Origin: Desulfobacteraceae bacterium
GTDB lineage: Bacteria > Desulfobacterota > Desulfobacteria > Desulfobacterales > ETH-SRB1
Assembly: GCA_028571455.1 (NCBI GenBank)
Contig: JAPVVG010000263.1
Span: 1 to 34,016, forward strand
DNA length: 34,016 bases
Reading direction: 5' to 3'
The number at the start of each line of letters is the position of its first letter. The first letter of the stretch is position 1. The notes under the pieces are model-generated. The model was given only the letters and a program-made list of their open reading frames with translations. It made no database searches and was not told where the DNA came from. Positions 6,494 to 14,614 of the stretch are shown here, piece after piece. The translations under genes were made by a program, and so were the position numbers.

Positions 6494-7553
6494 CGTTCAA
6501 ACACCAATCAGCAGTTTTCGCCAATCCTTCATCAACACTCAAAGGTGGTTTCCAGCCAAGCACACTTTTCGCTTTGCTAATATCCACATGTAAAGAACCA
6601 CACAACCGATCAACCTCAGATTTTTTACCAAGCAGACTTCCACCCAAACGAAGCAAACATACAGGCACAGGGATTAGCCGGGCAGGAATATTCATAGATA
6701 ATGCTATCCGCCGAATGAGTGCCGGAGTAGATAAGTCTTCTCCATCAGATACCAGAAAAGTCTCTCCTGCCGCTGCTGGATGTTCAATACAAGTAATCAA
6801 AAAATCAACCAGATTATCAAGCGAAACCAGACTTCTGCGATTATTCACCATGCCTAACGGGAGAGGAACCCCTTTGTTAACCCAGCGCAATAACCGCAGA
6901 AAATTTGCTCTAACATTTGGGCCATATACCAAAGGGGACCTGATAATTACTATTTCCATGCCGGTCGCACTGGATATCTCAGCCAAAATCTGCTCTGCTT
7001 CCCATTTGGAAACAGCATACGGATCCTGCGGACAAGGAACATCCTTCTCAGAAAAAACCTCTTTCAGCTCACATTCCCGTCCTCTGACCTCTGACCTCCG
7101 TCCTCTGACTTCCGACTTCTGACTTCCGACTTCTGCCTTTTCCTGACCTCTGACCTCTGACCTCTGACCTCTGTCTCCTGTCCTTTCCCCATTTACCTTG
7201 ACAGAACTAATGTAAACCAGCCGCTTCACCCCTGCCTCAGCAGCCGCAATCGCAAGGCATTTAGTCCCCTCAACATTAACTTCCCTGAACGCAGCAAGCG
7301 GATCAGCAGCGCTCTCGCGCATAACATGCACCCGAGCTGCAAGATGCACAATGCCCTCAATACCGTCCAGCGCTTCAGACCAATCAGTTTCCGGGCCGAT
7401 ATCCCCGATCATCACCCCTTCAACCCCTGAAGGTAGAGCCGTCATTTGAGCTGCGCTCCTGACAGCTACCCGCACCTGGTATCCGTCAGCCAACATCCTT
7501 TTGCATAATGCCTGGCCAATAAATCCATTAGCGCCGGTGATTATAATATTCAT
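6477..7553 (-). CDS. NAD-dependent sugar epimerase/4-reductase with internal repeat insertion
   Basis: This extended SDR acts on nucleotide sugars. It resembles the C4 reductases/epimerases that partner small sugar transferases (WbpV/WreQ type). The N-terminus carries the NAD motif TGANGFIG. HLAARVHVM, YISSVKVNG and the catalytic DPYAVSKWEAEQ (YxxxK) follow, then RSPLVYGP and a substrate-binding half. Between VNGE and the SEKDVPCPQDPY segment lies an extra stretch of about 37-45 residues built from R-S-E-V-R-G-Q units. It is translated from a 7-nt DNA repeat at 7078-7189. Without it the length would be the usual ~315-320 aa. I prefer this start because MNIIITGANG is the family opening; an ATG 11 codons earlier is possible. 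The insertion sits on a surface-type loop just before the active-site tyrosine, so activity could be retained. Confidence 0.85.
   Translation of the reverse strand: MNIIITGANGFIGQALCKRMLADGYQVRVAVRSAAQMTALPSGVEGVMIGDIGPETDWSEALDGIEGIVHLAARVHVMRESAADPLAAFREVNVEGTKCLAIAAAEAGVKRLVYISSVKVNGERTGDRGQRSEVRGQEKAEVGSQKSEVRGRRSEVRGRECELKEVFSEKDVPCPQDPYAVSKWEAEQILAEISSATGMEIVIIRSPLVYGPNVRANFLRLLRWVNKGVPLPLGMVNNRRSLVSLDNLVDFLITCIEHPAAAGETFLVSDGEDLSTPALIRRIALSMNIPARLIPVPVCLLRLGGSLLGKKSEVDRLCGSLHVDISKAKSVLGWKPPLSVDEGLAKTADWCLNDETNF
7078..7189. repeat. 7-nt TCTGACC repeat inside a coding sequence
   Basis: An imperfect 7-nt periodic array (TCTGACC, TCCGACT, CTGACTT variants) of about 112 bp is embedded in the epimerase gene. 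In the gene's sense strand the unit reads AGAGGTC. Three units make 21 nt, which encode the 7-residue cycle R-G-Q-R-S-E-V in every frame. Confidence 0.9.
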
Positions 7554-7587
7554 TCCACATTTTGTATGTCGATAATTTTTCTCCATT

Positions 7588-8787
7588 TTAAATCTTATCT
7601 GCGTAAATCTGTGTAATCTGTGGATTCATAACCCCCATAAAATCTTGTGCCATTTGTCGCATTATAAAGGTGCTGGTGTTATGCCTGACAAATTCGCCTC
7701 TATCTTGCCCTTCACTACTCAACAATTTTAATTTACTCAAAAAATCTTCATGATCGCATGGTTTGAATACTGCAGCATTCTCAACATTCTCACTTATAAA
7801 TTTACCTGCAAACCCACTGACACCCGCGATTATCGGCTTGCCGGTAGCGGCATATTCAAAAATCTTCGAAGGCAGCACTTTCTCAAAAGCGGTACAATCG
7901 TTAAGATGCAAAAACAGATAATCACTCTGCCTATAGAATTTTATCAAATCTTCACGCCCCACCGGATCGTACAAAACAACATTGGTCACACCCTGCTTCT
8001 TAAGGTTATCCTCCAGTGCAGAGCGCATACCGCCATCACCTATAATCCAGAACTCATTTTCATGTTCCGTCATTTTGGCTATAAGCGGAATTATTTTTTC
8101 AAGCCCCTGTCCCTGACCGATATTTCCAGCATATGTAATAATCTTTCTATCAGTAGGCCTATCCTTCTCAAAAGAGACACCTGTAAACTCTTTATCGATA
8201 CCATTTGTAAAGAATGAAAATTCCTTTTCAGGAGCAATATTTTCAAAATATCCACGAAACCCTTCAGAAACAAGGTTCACCTTATCGGCTGTCGAGACAG
8301 TAAATCGTTCCACAAGAATAAATATCGGTAGAACCACCCAGGAAATTGGAGGAGAAAGAAGCGATTTCATTGTATCGGTAAAGATATCTCTTATATCAAG
8401 ATACAACCGCGCACCCTTCATTCTGGCAATCACAGCTCCTAAAAAAGCCGTAAAAAGGCGGGATGATGTTGCAAAAACCACATTATAATCTCTCCCCTTA
8501 GTATACTTTATTGTTTTAATAAAATACGTAAAAAATGCCCGACCCTGGTCGAAAAATCCACTTTTATGAGGAGGAAGCTGAATTCTAATAATATTTATAT
8601 TCCCATTCACCTCCACAGGATCTGCTTCCCTGCGGAATGTATTATATCTGTTGGGCATTGTCGTAATGACATCAACCGAATCATTATCTTTCAACAATGG
8701 CCGTAACGCATTTATAAACGCTGATGACCTGAACGAGCCTGCGCATAAATCCGGCTTGCAATAAAACGTCAAGATCAGGATCTTCAA
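7588..8787 (-). CDS. Glycosyltransferase family 4 (WbuB-like)
   Basis: This is a GT-B fold retaining glycosyltransferase, probably cytoplasmic or peripheral on the membrane, adding a sugar to the lipid-linked unit. The N-terminal domain opens KILILTFYCKPDLCAGSFRS, the usual opening of this WbuB-like clade. The C-terminal donor domain shows ITYAGNIGQGQGLEKIIPL, then FWIIGDGG and FLHLNDCTAFEKVLPSKIFEYAATGKPIIAG with the E-(x7)-E-type signature. It overlaps the wecB stop by 4 nt (ATGA), indicating coupling. The last dozen residues (MNPQITQIYADKI) and the stop codon come from an AATCTGCG-family repeat, so the native C-terminus has been replaced or extended. Donor and acceptor cannot be assigned. 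Confidence 0.88.
   Translation of the reverse strand: MKILILTFYCKPDLCAGSFRSSAFINALRPLLKDNDSVDVITTMPNRYNTFRREADPVEVNGNINIIRIQLPPHKSGFFDQGRAFFTYFIKTIKYTKGRDYNVVFATSSRLFTAFLGAVIARMKGARLYLDIRDIFTDTMKSLLSPPISWVVLPIFILVERFTVSTADKVNLVSEGFRGYFENIAPEKEFSFFTNGIDKEFTGVSFEKDRPTDRKIITYAGNIGQGQGLEKIIPLIAKMTEHENEFWIIGDGGMRSALEDNLKKQGVTNVVLYDPVGREDLIKFYRQSDYLFLHLNDCTAFEKVLPSKIFEYAATGKPIIAGVSGFAGKFISENVENAAVFKPCDHEDFLSKLKLLSSEGQDRGEFVRHNTSTFIMRQMAQDFMGVMNPQITQIYADKI
7597..7626. repeat. AATCTGCG-family repeat forming a gene's 3' end
   Basis: The repeat (ATCTGCGTAAATCTGTGTAA, then TCTGTGGATT) is read on the minus strand as NPQITQIYAD at the C-terminus of the GT4 protein. The stop codon follows a few bases further on. 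Confidence 0.88.
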
Positions 8788-9953
8788 GATGAACTCTCCT
8801 CAAGATATCTGAGTATATGACCAACTATACGCTCGCTCGCCTTTCCATCCCATAAGTCCGGTATCCGCCCGTTTTTCTTTTTACCATTTAGGACCTTATT
8901 AACCTCTAATCTCAATTTTCCCATATCGTTGCCTATCAGTATATTAGTTCCCACCTCCACTGTAACGGGCCGTTCTGTATTTTGCCGCAATGTCAGACAT
9001 GGCACACCCAATGCTGTCGTCTCCTCCTGCAATCCGCCGCTATCAGTTAACATGACGGCGCAATCCTTCCAGAGATAAAGAAAGTCATTATAGTTAAGAG
9101 GATCCATCATAACGATTCCGTTCGATACCGGGGCCAAAGCAGCCCCTTTTTCAATAAACAGATCCCCCAGTCCAAATTCTTCAATCCGACTACGGGTCCT
9201 TGGATGGCATGGAAATATGATCGGCACTCCCTTTGCTATTTCATTTACTGTTTCCATGAGTCTTGTCAGCACTCTGCTGTCATCAACATTTGATGGCCGG
9301 TGAAGGGTCATGCACAAATATTTCTCTGGCAAACATTCTTTTAATGAACGGACAGAGAGAGATACCGCATCCGCATCACCGATTTTACCCAATTGATAGA
9401 ATAGATTATCAATCATTACATGACCAACGAAACAGACAGAATCTTTGGCATGACCTTCCGCCAAAAGGTTCTGTGTGCCATCATCTTCAGTAGTAAAAAA
9501 GAGATCAGTTATAGCATCGGTTGCCAACCGGTTAATCTCTTCCGGCATTTGCCGATCCCTTGAACGTAAACCAGCCTCAACATGCGCCAATTTAATATGA
9601 AGTTTCTTTGCAACGAGCCCTGCTGCAATGGTTGAATTCACATCACCTACCACAACCACCATGTCTGGCATTTCCTTCAGACAGACCGCTTCAAACTTAA
9701 CCATAATATTGGCTGTCTGAACTGCATGACTATCAGAACCCACTCCCAGATAATAATCCGGTTTTGGTATTCCAAGCTCCTCAAAAAATGCCTGCGACAT
9801 TTCGTAATCATAATGCTGCCCAGTGTGAACCAATACATATGCCAGATTTTTCTTTGCTTCGAACTTTGAGCTTTGGGCTTTGAGCTCTCTAATTATAGGG
9901 GCAATCTTCATAAAATTCGGCCTGGCTCCAGCTACAAGAATGATCTTTTTCAC
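8784..9953 (-). CDS. wecB: UDP-GlcNAc 2-epimerase, non-hydrolysing (WecB type)
   Basis: It interconverts UDP-GlcNAc and UDP-ManNAc (or related 2-acetamido sugars) in the cytoplasm. Family motifs in order are LVAGARPNFMKIAPI, VLVHTGQHYDYEMS, VVVVGDVNSTIA, HVEAGLRS....PEEINR, then LTDSGGLQEETTALGVPCLTLR and TERPVTVEVGTN. I chose the GTG start because a GGAAGGA ribosome binding site lies about 9 nt upstream and family homology begins there. A TTG nine codons earlier is less likely. After ELKAQ there are about 8-10 extra residues (SSKFEAKKN). These are translated from a CTTTGAGCTTTGGGCTTTGA repeat, another small in-frame insertion. The gap to the heparinase-like gene is 19 nt. The order fits the non-hydrolysing family rather than NeuC, so it should not feed NeuB directly. 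Confidence 0.9.
   Translation of the reverse strand: MKKIILVAGARPNFMKIAPIIRELKAQSSKFEAKKNLAYVLVHTGQHYDYEMSQAFFEELGIPKPDYYLGVGSDSHAVQTANIMVKFEAVCLKEMPDMVVVVGDVNSTIAAGLVAKKLHIKLAHVEAGLRSRDRQMPEEINRLATDAITDLFFTTEDDGTQNLLAEGHAKDSVCFVGHVMIDNLFYQLGKIGDADAVSLSVRSLKECLPEKYLCMTLHRPSNVDDSRVLTRLMETVNEIAKGVPIIFPCHPRTRSRIEEFGLGDLFIEKGAALAPVSNGIVMMDPLNYNDFLYLWKDCAVMLTDSGGLQEETTALGVPCLTLRQNTERPVTVEVGTNILIGNDMGKLRLEVNKVLNGKKKNGRIPDLWDGKASERIVGHILRYLEESSS
9860..9888. repeat. CTTTGAG/CTTTGGG repeat inside wecB
   Basis: A triplicated 10-nt phrase (ACTTTGAG, CTTTGGG, CTTTGAGCTC) falls in the wecB coding region. It is translated as the extra AQSSKFEA segment in a loop between the first helix and the VLVHTGQH strand. 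Confidence 0.6.
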
Positions 9954-9972
9954 ATCAACACATCCTTCCAAA

Positions 9973-11619
9973 CTATACAAAAATCAATTTCGTGGAAATG
10001 TTCAAGGGCAGTTCTCCCACCACCTTGCCAAGCACAACTTGATTGGGAATGCTTATGCCGAATTCCGGGTGGTATGTGCTGTTCTGGAGAAAACCATCCA
10101 CTGTCTTATCCAGCGCCATCGTTGCGATTAACTTTTCACTGGCATCATAGATATGCCACTCGTCCACACCTGTTCTAACATGAAGAGATGGATGAAAATG
10201 GAAGAATATATACACACAATGGGTACCTGATCCCCCAACACTATCGGATATAACCAGTTCATCGTCAGAGAATCCCCAGGTTCGCTGATGAAGCCCGACT
10301 GATTTTAATCGTTCAAATCCATTATGAGCCGCACAGATCACATCTTTATCATGTAAGATTTCAATATTCCGAGTTACTATTTTTGCCCGTCCAGCGACTC
10401 GGAACCCACCCCAAACCTCAGAAGAATCCTGTCTGTCAACTGACAGGGTATTATGAGCTGGAGTTTTACGCTGTCGCAACCGCTCCTGACTGACACCATA
10501 ACAAGAGGTTCCACTGTTTACCAAAACACGCTGTCTCCCTTTTGATAGTTCGAAAGAAAGCGTATCAGCATGTGCATGCCCTGAGAGATAATCCGGACCT
10601 ATCGGGGCGGCATCAGCAATAAGATGCCAATCGTTCCGGCAAACAGAATAATAACCAGTCTCTGGCAGACGCCCAACACGGATATCATTCCTTTCGTCAG
10701 GCTTAATACCCAATCTACGCGCGTAATCCTGAATTTCATCAGGTCTGGCCGCTATGCCTGTTGCGGCATCGTTAAAAAAGGCAATCTCACCATCGGGATG
10801 AGTTTGTTTATTTAATGCAGACAGCATCTTCCTCGACTTATCGCGCCATACTTCCAAGATGTCTGAGTGCATCATGCCAGAATACACATTGGCAATATTA
10901 ATAAGATCCAGCAGGTCTTCCAGAATTATAGCGTGATACATAGGCGATCGCTCAAAGTGCCCACCATCTGCAAGAACCTGTTCAGAAACCTCCTTTGCTA
11001 ATATCTGCAATCCCTTATTCAACCATTTTTCTGCTTCCACGCCATTAAAAAAAAGCCCGACAAACACAAGGGCCTTGGCATTGGCAAACAGATGATTGCC
11101 CAGCAGATGAACTTCAGGTTTTTTAAACAGATACCGTGTCTGAACCGCCAGGCTGTGCAGGACCTCATCAGGCAGACCATTTCCAACCAGCGCCCATTTG
11201 ATCCAGTTAACAATACGCAAAGAGGTTGGATAAGGCTCCCAGCCATTGCCCATGCCCGGAGGATTTTCTTCAATCCACTTGCCAATCAGATCAAGATGCA
11301 GCTCCTTTTTATTTTCAGCATCACGCGCCTGCAAATCATCAAAATAGTGAAGATTATAAAGCCAAAGCTTCTCCCACCGGGGATTATTCCAGTCCTTTTT
11401 AGAAACAAGCTTATGCTCTTGATTTAGAAATCGAAAACGGTAAGGGGAAAGTAAAGAAGGATTTTTTTTGCAGGAGTTTACCCAATTACCTTTAATTGAC
11501 CTTGTTGCCGGCGCAGGAGAGATATCCGGCTTTGGTTTATACAGTTTAAACCATAACCTGCCATAAATCTGAACCGGCTTGAGATATTTGACAGTATGAA
11601 AGAGACGAGGTAAATTCAT
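9973..11619 (-). CDS. Heparinase II/III-like (alginate-lyase fold) protein
   Basis: This 548-aa protein has an N-terminal helical toroid and a C-terminal heparinase II/III beta domain. Such proteins are common inside polysaccharide operons, where they are thought to trim or edit the polymer as uronate-type lyases. Visible signatures are LWLYNLHYFDDL about residue 85, NHLFANAKAL about 175, GGHFERSPMYHAIILEDLLDL about 220 and HAHADTLSFEL about 350. The last is the core motif of the C-terminal domain. I see no signal peptide, so export is unclear. In comparable operons it directly follows the bi-domain dehydrogenase gene; here a vapBC pair lies between them. It is followed by wecB. The substrate is unknown. 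Confidence 0.88.
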   Translation of the reverse strand: MNLPRLFHTVKYLKPVQIYGRLWFKLYKPKPDISPAPATRSIKGNWVNSCKKNPSLLSPYRFRFLNQEHKLVSKKDWNNPRWEKLWLYNLHYFDDLQARDAENKKELHLDLIGKWIEENPPGMGNGWEPYPTSLRIVNWIKWALVGNGLPDEVLHSLAVQTRYLFKKPEVHLLGNHLFANAKALVFVGLFFNGVEAEKWLNKGLQILAKEVSEQVLADGGHFERSPMYHAIILEDLLDLINIANVYSGMMHSDILEVWRDKSRKMLSALNKQTHPDGEIAFFNDAATGIAARPDEIQDYARRLGIKPDERNDIRVGRLPETGYYSVCRNDWHLIADAAPIGPDYLSGHAHADTLSFELSKGRQRVLVNSGTSCYGVSQERLRQRKTPAHNTLSVDRQDSSEVWGGFRVAGRAKIVTRNIEILHDKDVICAAHNGFERLKSVGLHQRTWGFSDDELVISDSVGGSGTHCVYIFFHFHPSLHVRTGVDEWHIYDASEKLIATMALDKTVDGFLQNSTYHPEFGISIPNQVVLGKVVGELPLNISTKLIFV

Positions 11620-11656
11620 TTAGAATTAGCCGCTGCCACCCTAAGCGATCCGTACG

Positions 11657-12058
11657 TTATTCAACCCAGTTTTCCAGATGCAAACCAACAATTCTTTCAA
11701 ATTCTTTGGTATTGTTGGTCACCAATGTCATATCCCGTGATCTGGCCAAACCTGCTATAAGTAGATCATAAGGACCAATCGGCATTCCTTTCTTTTCAAG
11801 TTGTACGCGAATAGTTGCGGCTTCTATAGCAGAGGAACGATCCAGGTTAATAAGGTTCAATGGCAGAAGAAATTTGGCAAGGGCATTCTCGGAACGTTGC
11901 CGGTATTGGCTTTTTTCGACCCCATATTGAAGTTCGAACAGGGTGATTGTGGAGATTGCAACATCCTGTGGAGAATGTTGCCTGAATCGCTCAAGAACCT
12001 CCGATGGGTGTTTTTTAATGAGGTATATGCAAATATTGGTATCAAGCAGATAGCGCAT
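11657..12058 (-). CDS. vapC: VapC family PIN-domain toxin (second copy)
   Basis: This 133-aa PIN endoribonuclease is the toxin of a type II TA pair. Active-site acids are visible in YLLDTNICIYLI, LFELQYGVEKS, PYDLLIAGLARS and NTKEFERI. Its ATG overlaps the VapB stop by one base (TAATG), so expression is coupled. The pair lies inside the polysaccharide operon in the same orientation, between genes that normally adjoin. Its own promoter could therefore also feed the heparinase-like gene and everything downstream. It is only distantly similar to the VapC at 4400-4810. Confidence 0.9.
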   Translation of the reverse strand: MRYLLDTNICIYLIKKHPSEVLERFRQHSPQDVAISTITLFELQYGVEKSQYRQRSENALAKFLLPLNLINLDRSSAIEAATIRVQLEKKGMPIGPYDLLIAGLARSRDMTLVTNNTKEFERIVGLHLENWVE

Positions 12059-12288
12059 TAAAAAGGTTCTCTCTTCTGCATGTCAGGCTGATTACGTCCG
12101 TCTTTCATAAAGTCTTCCGGAAATTCACTGAGAGATTCGAACAACAAGTCCCATGTCGTTTCTATGGGCTCCAGTATAACCTGGTTGCCTTTTTTGAATA
12201 TTTTTACCTCATTACCAAGAATTCTGAATGATTTGGGCAGTCTTACTGCTTGAGAACTGCCATTCTGAAATAATTTTGCTGTTTCCAT
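12058..12288 (-). CDS. vapB: VapB family AbrB-type antitoxin (second copy)
   Basis: This 76-aa antitoxin has an AbrB-type N-terminal DNA-binding domain (AKLFQNGSSQAVRLPKSFR, GNEVKIFKKGNQVILEP) and a variable acidic tail that contacts VapC. The chosen ATG has an AGGGG ribosome binding site about 7-8 nt upstream; a longer frame of 20 more codons lacks support. A -35/-10 pair overlapping a TATATA inverted repeat lies 32-60 nt upstream, suggesting autoregulation. The first 45 residues closely resemble the VapB at 4822-5052, so the two modules are paralogous. Confidence 0.88.
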   Translation of the reverse strand: METAKLFQNGSSQAVRLPKSFRILGNEVKIFKKGNQVILEPIETTWDLLFESLSEFPEDFMKDGRNQPDMQKREPF

Positions 12289-12308
12289 TTTATTACCCCT
12301 CCTTGTCA

Positions 12309-12348
12309 TATATATTTTTAATATATACACCAATAACCTAAAAATCAA
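12309..12348 (-). promoter_or_regulatory. Promoter and palindrome upstream of the second vapBC
   Basis: On the minus strand TTGATT (12343-12348) and TATATT (12320-12325) are 17 nt apart. The -10 falls within TATATA-7 nt-TATATA (12309-12327), a likely VapB operator. The AT-rich composition makes chance palindromes possible. Confidence 0.45.
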
Positions 12349-12358
12349 TTTATTTTAT

Positions 12359-12385
12359 CAGCGTTCATCTGCGTTTATCTGCGGC
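12359..12385. repeat. AATCTGCG-family repeat at the dehydrogenase 3' end
   Basis: A degenerate copy (ATCTGCGTTTATCTGCGG) supplies the final residues AADKRR and the TGA stop of the bi-domain dehydrogenase. Confidence 0.7.
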
Positions 12386-14605
12386 CAATTTATCTTTTTT
12401 TTCTTTCGTCCTCTGACTTCTGACCTCCGACTTCTGACATCTGTCCTCCACCTCCACCCAGCGCCCTTCTCTCAACGACTCAATAGCACCAAAGCTCGCC
12501 CTTGTCGTATTTATAATTTCCTCAAAGGGAATCAATGCTTGTCCGCCATTTTTTATCCGCTCAATCAGCAACCTGAACTGCTCGGAATGCCCTTTATCCT
12601 GCTTTTTCTTCAAACGGGAAAAGCCCTTAAAACCAAACCCTGTTAATGTTCGCCAGTTGTCCATAACAAGGGAACGTCCCTGGGAATGAACCTCAATGCG
12701 TTCCTTGGAGTAGGCTTTATTGCCGTTGGCAAAATAATTAATCACAGCGTTGGAGCCGTTCTCATAGCGCAACAGAATACTTGCATTGTCAGTATTCTCC
12801 TCGGGAGATGTTCCCATTGCATTCATGCAAACAGAAATGACCCTGCTTCCGGTCAGGTAAGAACAAAGATCAATAAAATGGCACGCCTCACCAACAATGC
12901 GACCGCCGCCAACATCAATATCATGCACCCAGGAATTGGCAGAAATTTCTCCGGCATTCATAGTGGCTACAATATTTACTGCACCCATGCCAATAAGAGT
13001 CTTCATTTTCCGGGCAAATGGAGCAAAACGGCGATTAAAACCAACGGTCAGCACCGGGCCATCAGGCTGAGCGGAAACACGTTTATAAACCTCATCAATC
13101 CGGAGTAGTTCCTCCTGATTTAAGCAAAGGGGTTTTTCCACAAAAACGCTCTTACCCGCCTCCAGGGATTCAATAACCATGGAGGCATGCAAATCATGCT
13201 TTGTGGTGATAATCATCAGATCGACTTCATCATCTTTAAGAACCTGCCGGTAATCAGTTGCGGCAAAGGCAAACCCTGCACGCCTGGCTAAATTGCCGGC
13301 AGACAGTCCCCCGGCAGAAACAATGTATTTAAGCTGGGCGTCAAGGGGTTTCAGGGCTGGAAGAAGCGTAGCGCTGGTAAAATTGCCGGCGCCGACAATA
13401 CCTATAACCCCTTTTCCTTTAGTGAAAGATCGCTTTGTTACTGTTATCACCGAACTTGTATCAACATTGTCTTCATAGACTAACAAAGATGCAATGGAGG
13501 AAGAACCGCTCATGTTTTTATAAATGCGGCTATACTCTGCCAGAGGAACCCGCTCTGTAATCAACGATTCCACGTCAAGTTGCCCACTCTCTATTGCAGA
13601 GAGTATTGCTTCAAAATTGCGTTTTTCTGTCCAGCGGACAAAGGCAATTGGATAGTCCTGCCCTTTTTGTTCATAATTATCATCATAACGTCCAGGACCA
13701 TAAGAACACGACACCTGAAAGCTTAATTCCTTCTCGTAAAATTCTGCACGAGAAATATCAAGGCCCACAACTCCAATCAGGACAATACGCCCCCGTTTGC
13801 GACTCATGCGTGCAGACTGGGAGATAATTTCATTGCCTTTAGCTGATGCGGTAATCAGCACAGCATCCGCGCCAGTCCCGCCAGTCTGTTCCTCCACAAA
13901 CCTGACCTGATCTGTCCCCCCTGCCGGATTAACTGCAATAATGCCAAGCTTGCCTGCAATATTCACCTTTGTCTGGTCATAATCAAAACCAATAACCCGG
14001 CAGCCATTGGCCCTGAGAATCTGCACTGTAATGAGACCTATCAACCCAAGACCAATAACAACAACCGTTTCTCCAAAGACCGGGTTAAGAAGACGAACCC
14101 CTTGCAGCCCGACAGCCCCGATCGTTGTAAAAGCTGCTGCATCATCGCTGACACTTGCTGGAATTTTGGCGCACAGGTTTTTGGGCACGCATACTATTTC
14201 GGCATGGGGGCCATTACTAACCACCCGATCCCCAACTCTCAGACTACTGACCCCTGACCTCTGTCTTTTCCCGACCTCTGATCTCTGACCTCCGATCTCT
14301 GTCACTTTCCCTACGTTGCAATATCCGAGAGGCAAAGGCTGACCTAATTTGTTCCGCACCGCATTAATCGTGGGCATCAGCCCATCCGACCGCACCTTAT
14401 CCAGAACCTGTTTGACCTTCTCCGGCTGTTGACGGGCCTTTTGTATCAAATTTGCATGGCCAAACTCCACAAGCATCCGTTCAGTGCCAAGAGAAACAAG
14501 AGAGCGTGAAGTTTGAATCTGAATCTGTCCTGCCTTTACTTGTGGAGCAGGAACTTCCTCCAAGGCTGTTTCACCTGTTTTTAAGTTTTGTATGATCTGT
14601 CTCAT
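12365..14605 (-). CDS. Bi-domain sugar dehydrogenase (MDR + Gfo/Idh/MocA)
   Basis: This 746-aa two-enzyme fusion is found in polysaccharide loci. Residues ~1-375 are a zinc-type medium-chain dehydrogenase (KAGQIQIQTSRSLVSLGTER, PLPLGYCNVG, GDRVVSNGPHAE, then the Rossmann VIGLGLIGL). Residues ~390-715 are a Gfo/Idh/MocA oxidoreductase (GIVGAGNFTSATLLPALK, the EKPLCLN catalytic segment and EACHFIDL). It probably oxidises a nucleotide or lipid-linked sugar; the substrate is unknown. Three separate places carry repeat-derived sequence. One is a degenerate duplicate of the start just upstream. The second is an extra segment around residues 101-120 (GQRSEVGKRQRSGVSS). The third is the C-terminal tail CQKSEVRSQRTKEKKDK...AADKRR. 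Removing the internal and C-terminal pieces restores a normal family sequence. It is the first gene of the downstream module. Confidence 0.88.
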   Translation of the reverse strand: MRQIIQNLKTGETALEEVPAPQVKAGQIQIQTSRSLVSLGTERMLVEFGHANLIQKARQQPEKVKQVLDKVRSDGLMPTINAVRNKLGQPLPLGYCNVGKVTEIGGQRSEVGKRQRSGVSSLRVGDRVVSNGPHAEIVCVPKNLCAKIPASVSDDAAAFTTIGAVGLQGVRLLNPVFGETVVVIGLGLIGLITVQILRANGCRVIGFDYDQTKVNIAGKLGIIAVNPAGGTDQVRFVEEQTGGTGADAVLITASAKGNEIISQSARMSRKRGRIVLIGVVGLDISRAEFYEKELSFQVSCSYGPGRYDDNYEQKGQDYPIAFVRWTEKRNFEAILSAIESGQLDVESLITERVPLAEYSRIYKNMSGSSSIASLLVYEDNVDTSSVITVTKRSFTKGKGVIGIVGAGNFTSATLLPALKPLDAQLKYIVSAGGLSAGNLARRAGFAFAATDYRQVLKDDEVDLMIITTKHDLHASMVIESLEAGKSVFVEKPLCLNQEELLRIDEVYKRVSAQPDGPVLTVGFNRRFAPFARKMKTLIGMGAVNIVATMNAGEISANSWVHDIDVGGGRIVGEACHFIDLCSYLTGSRVISVCMNAMGTSPEENTDNASILLRYENGSNAVINYFANGNKAYSKERIEVHSQGRSLVMDNWRTLTGFGFKGFSRLKKKQDKGHSEQFRLLIERIKNGGQALIPFEEIINTTRASFGAIESLREGRWVEVEDRCQKSEVRSQRTKEKKDKLAADKRR
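12400..12460. repeat. TCTGACC-type repeat coding for a C-terminal tail
   Basis: This tract is nearly identical to 5411-5477. It is translated as WVEVEDRCQKSEVRSQR at the C-terminus of the bi-domain dehydrogenase. Confidence 0.88.
14245..14302. repeat. 7-nt TCTGACC repeat inside the dehydrogenase gene
   Basis: About 58 bp of imperfect TGACCTC/TGATCTC units are read in the gene as the extra segment GQRSEVGKRQRSGVSS. It interrupts the usual run from the NVGKV strand to GDRVVSNG. Confidence 0.85.
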
Positions 14606-14614
14606 TATATTAAG

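Noticed and set aside
8784-9953. Hydrolysing NeuC/LegG epimerase for the nonulosonate pathway
   Set aside because: The motifs and downstream operon position match the non-hydrolysing WecB type. It would give UDP-ManNAc, not free ManNAc for NeuB.
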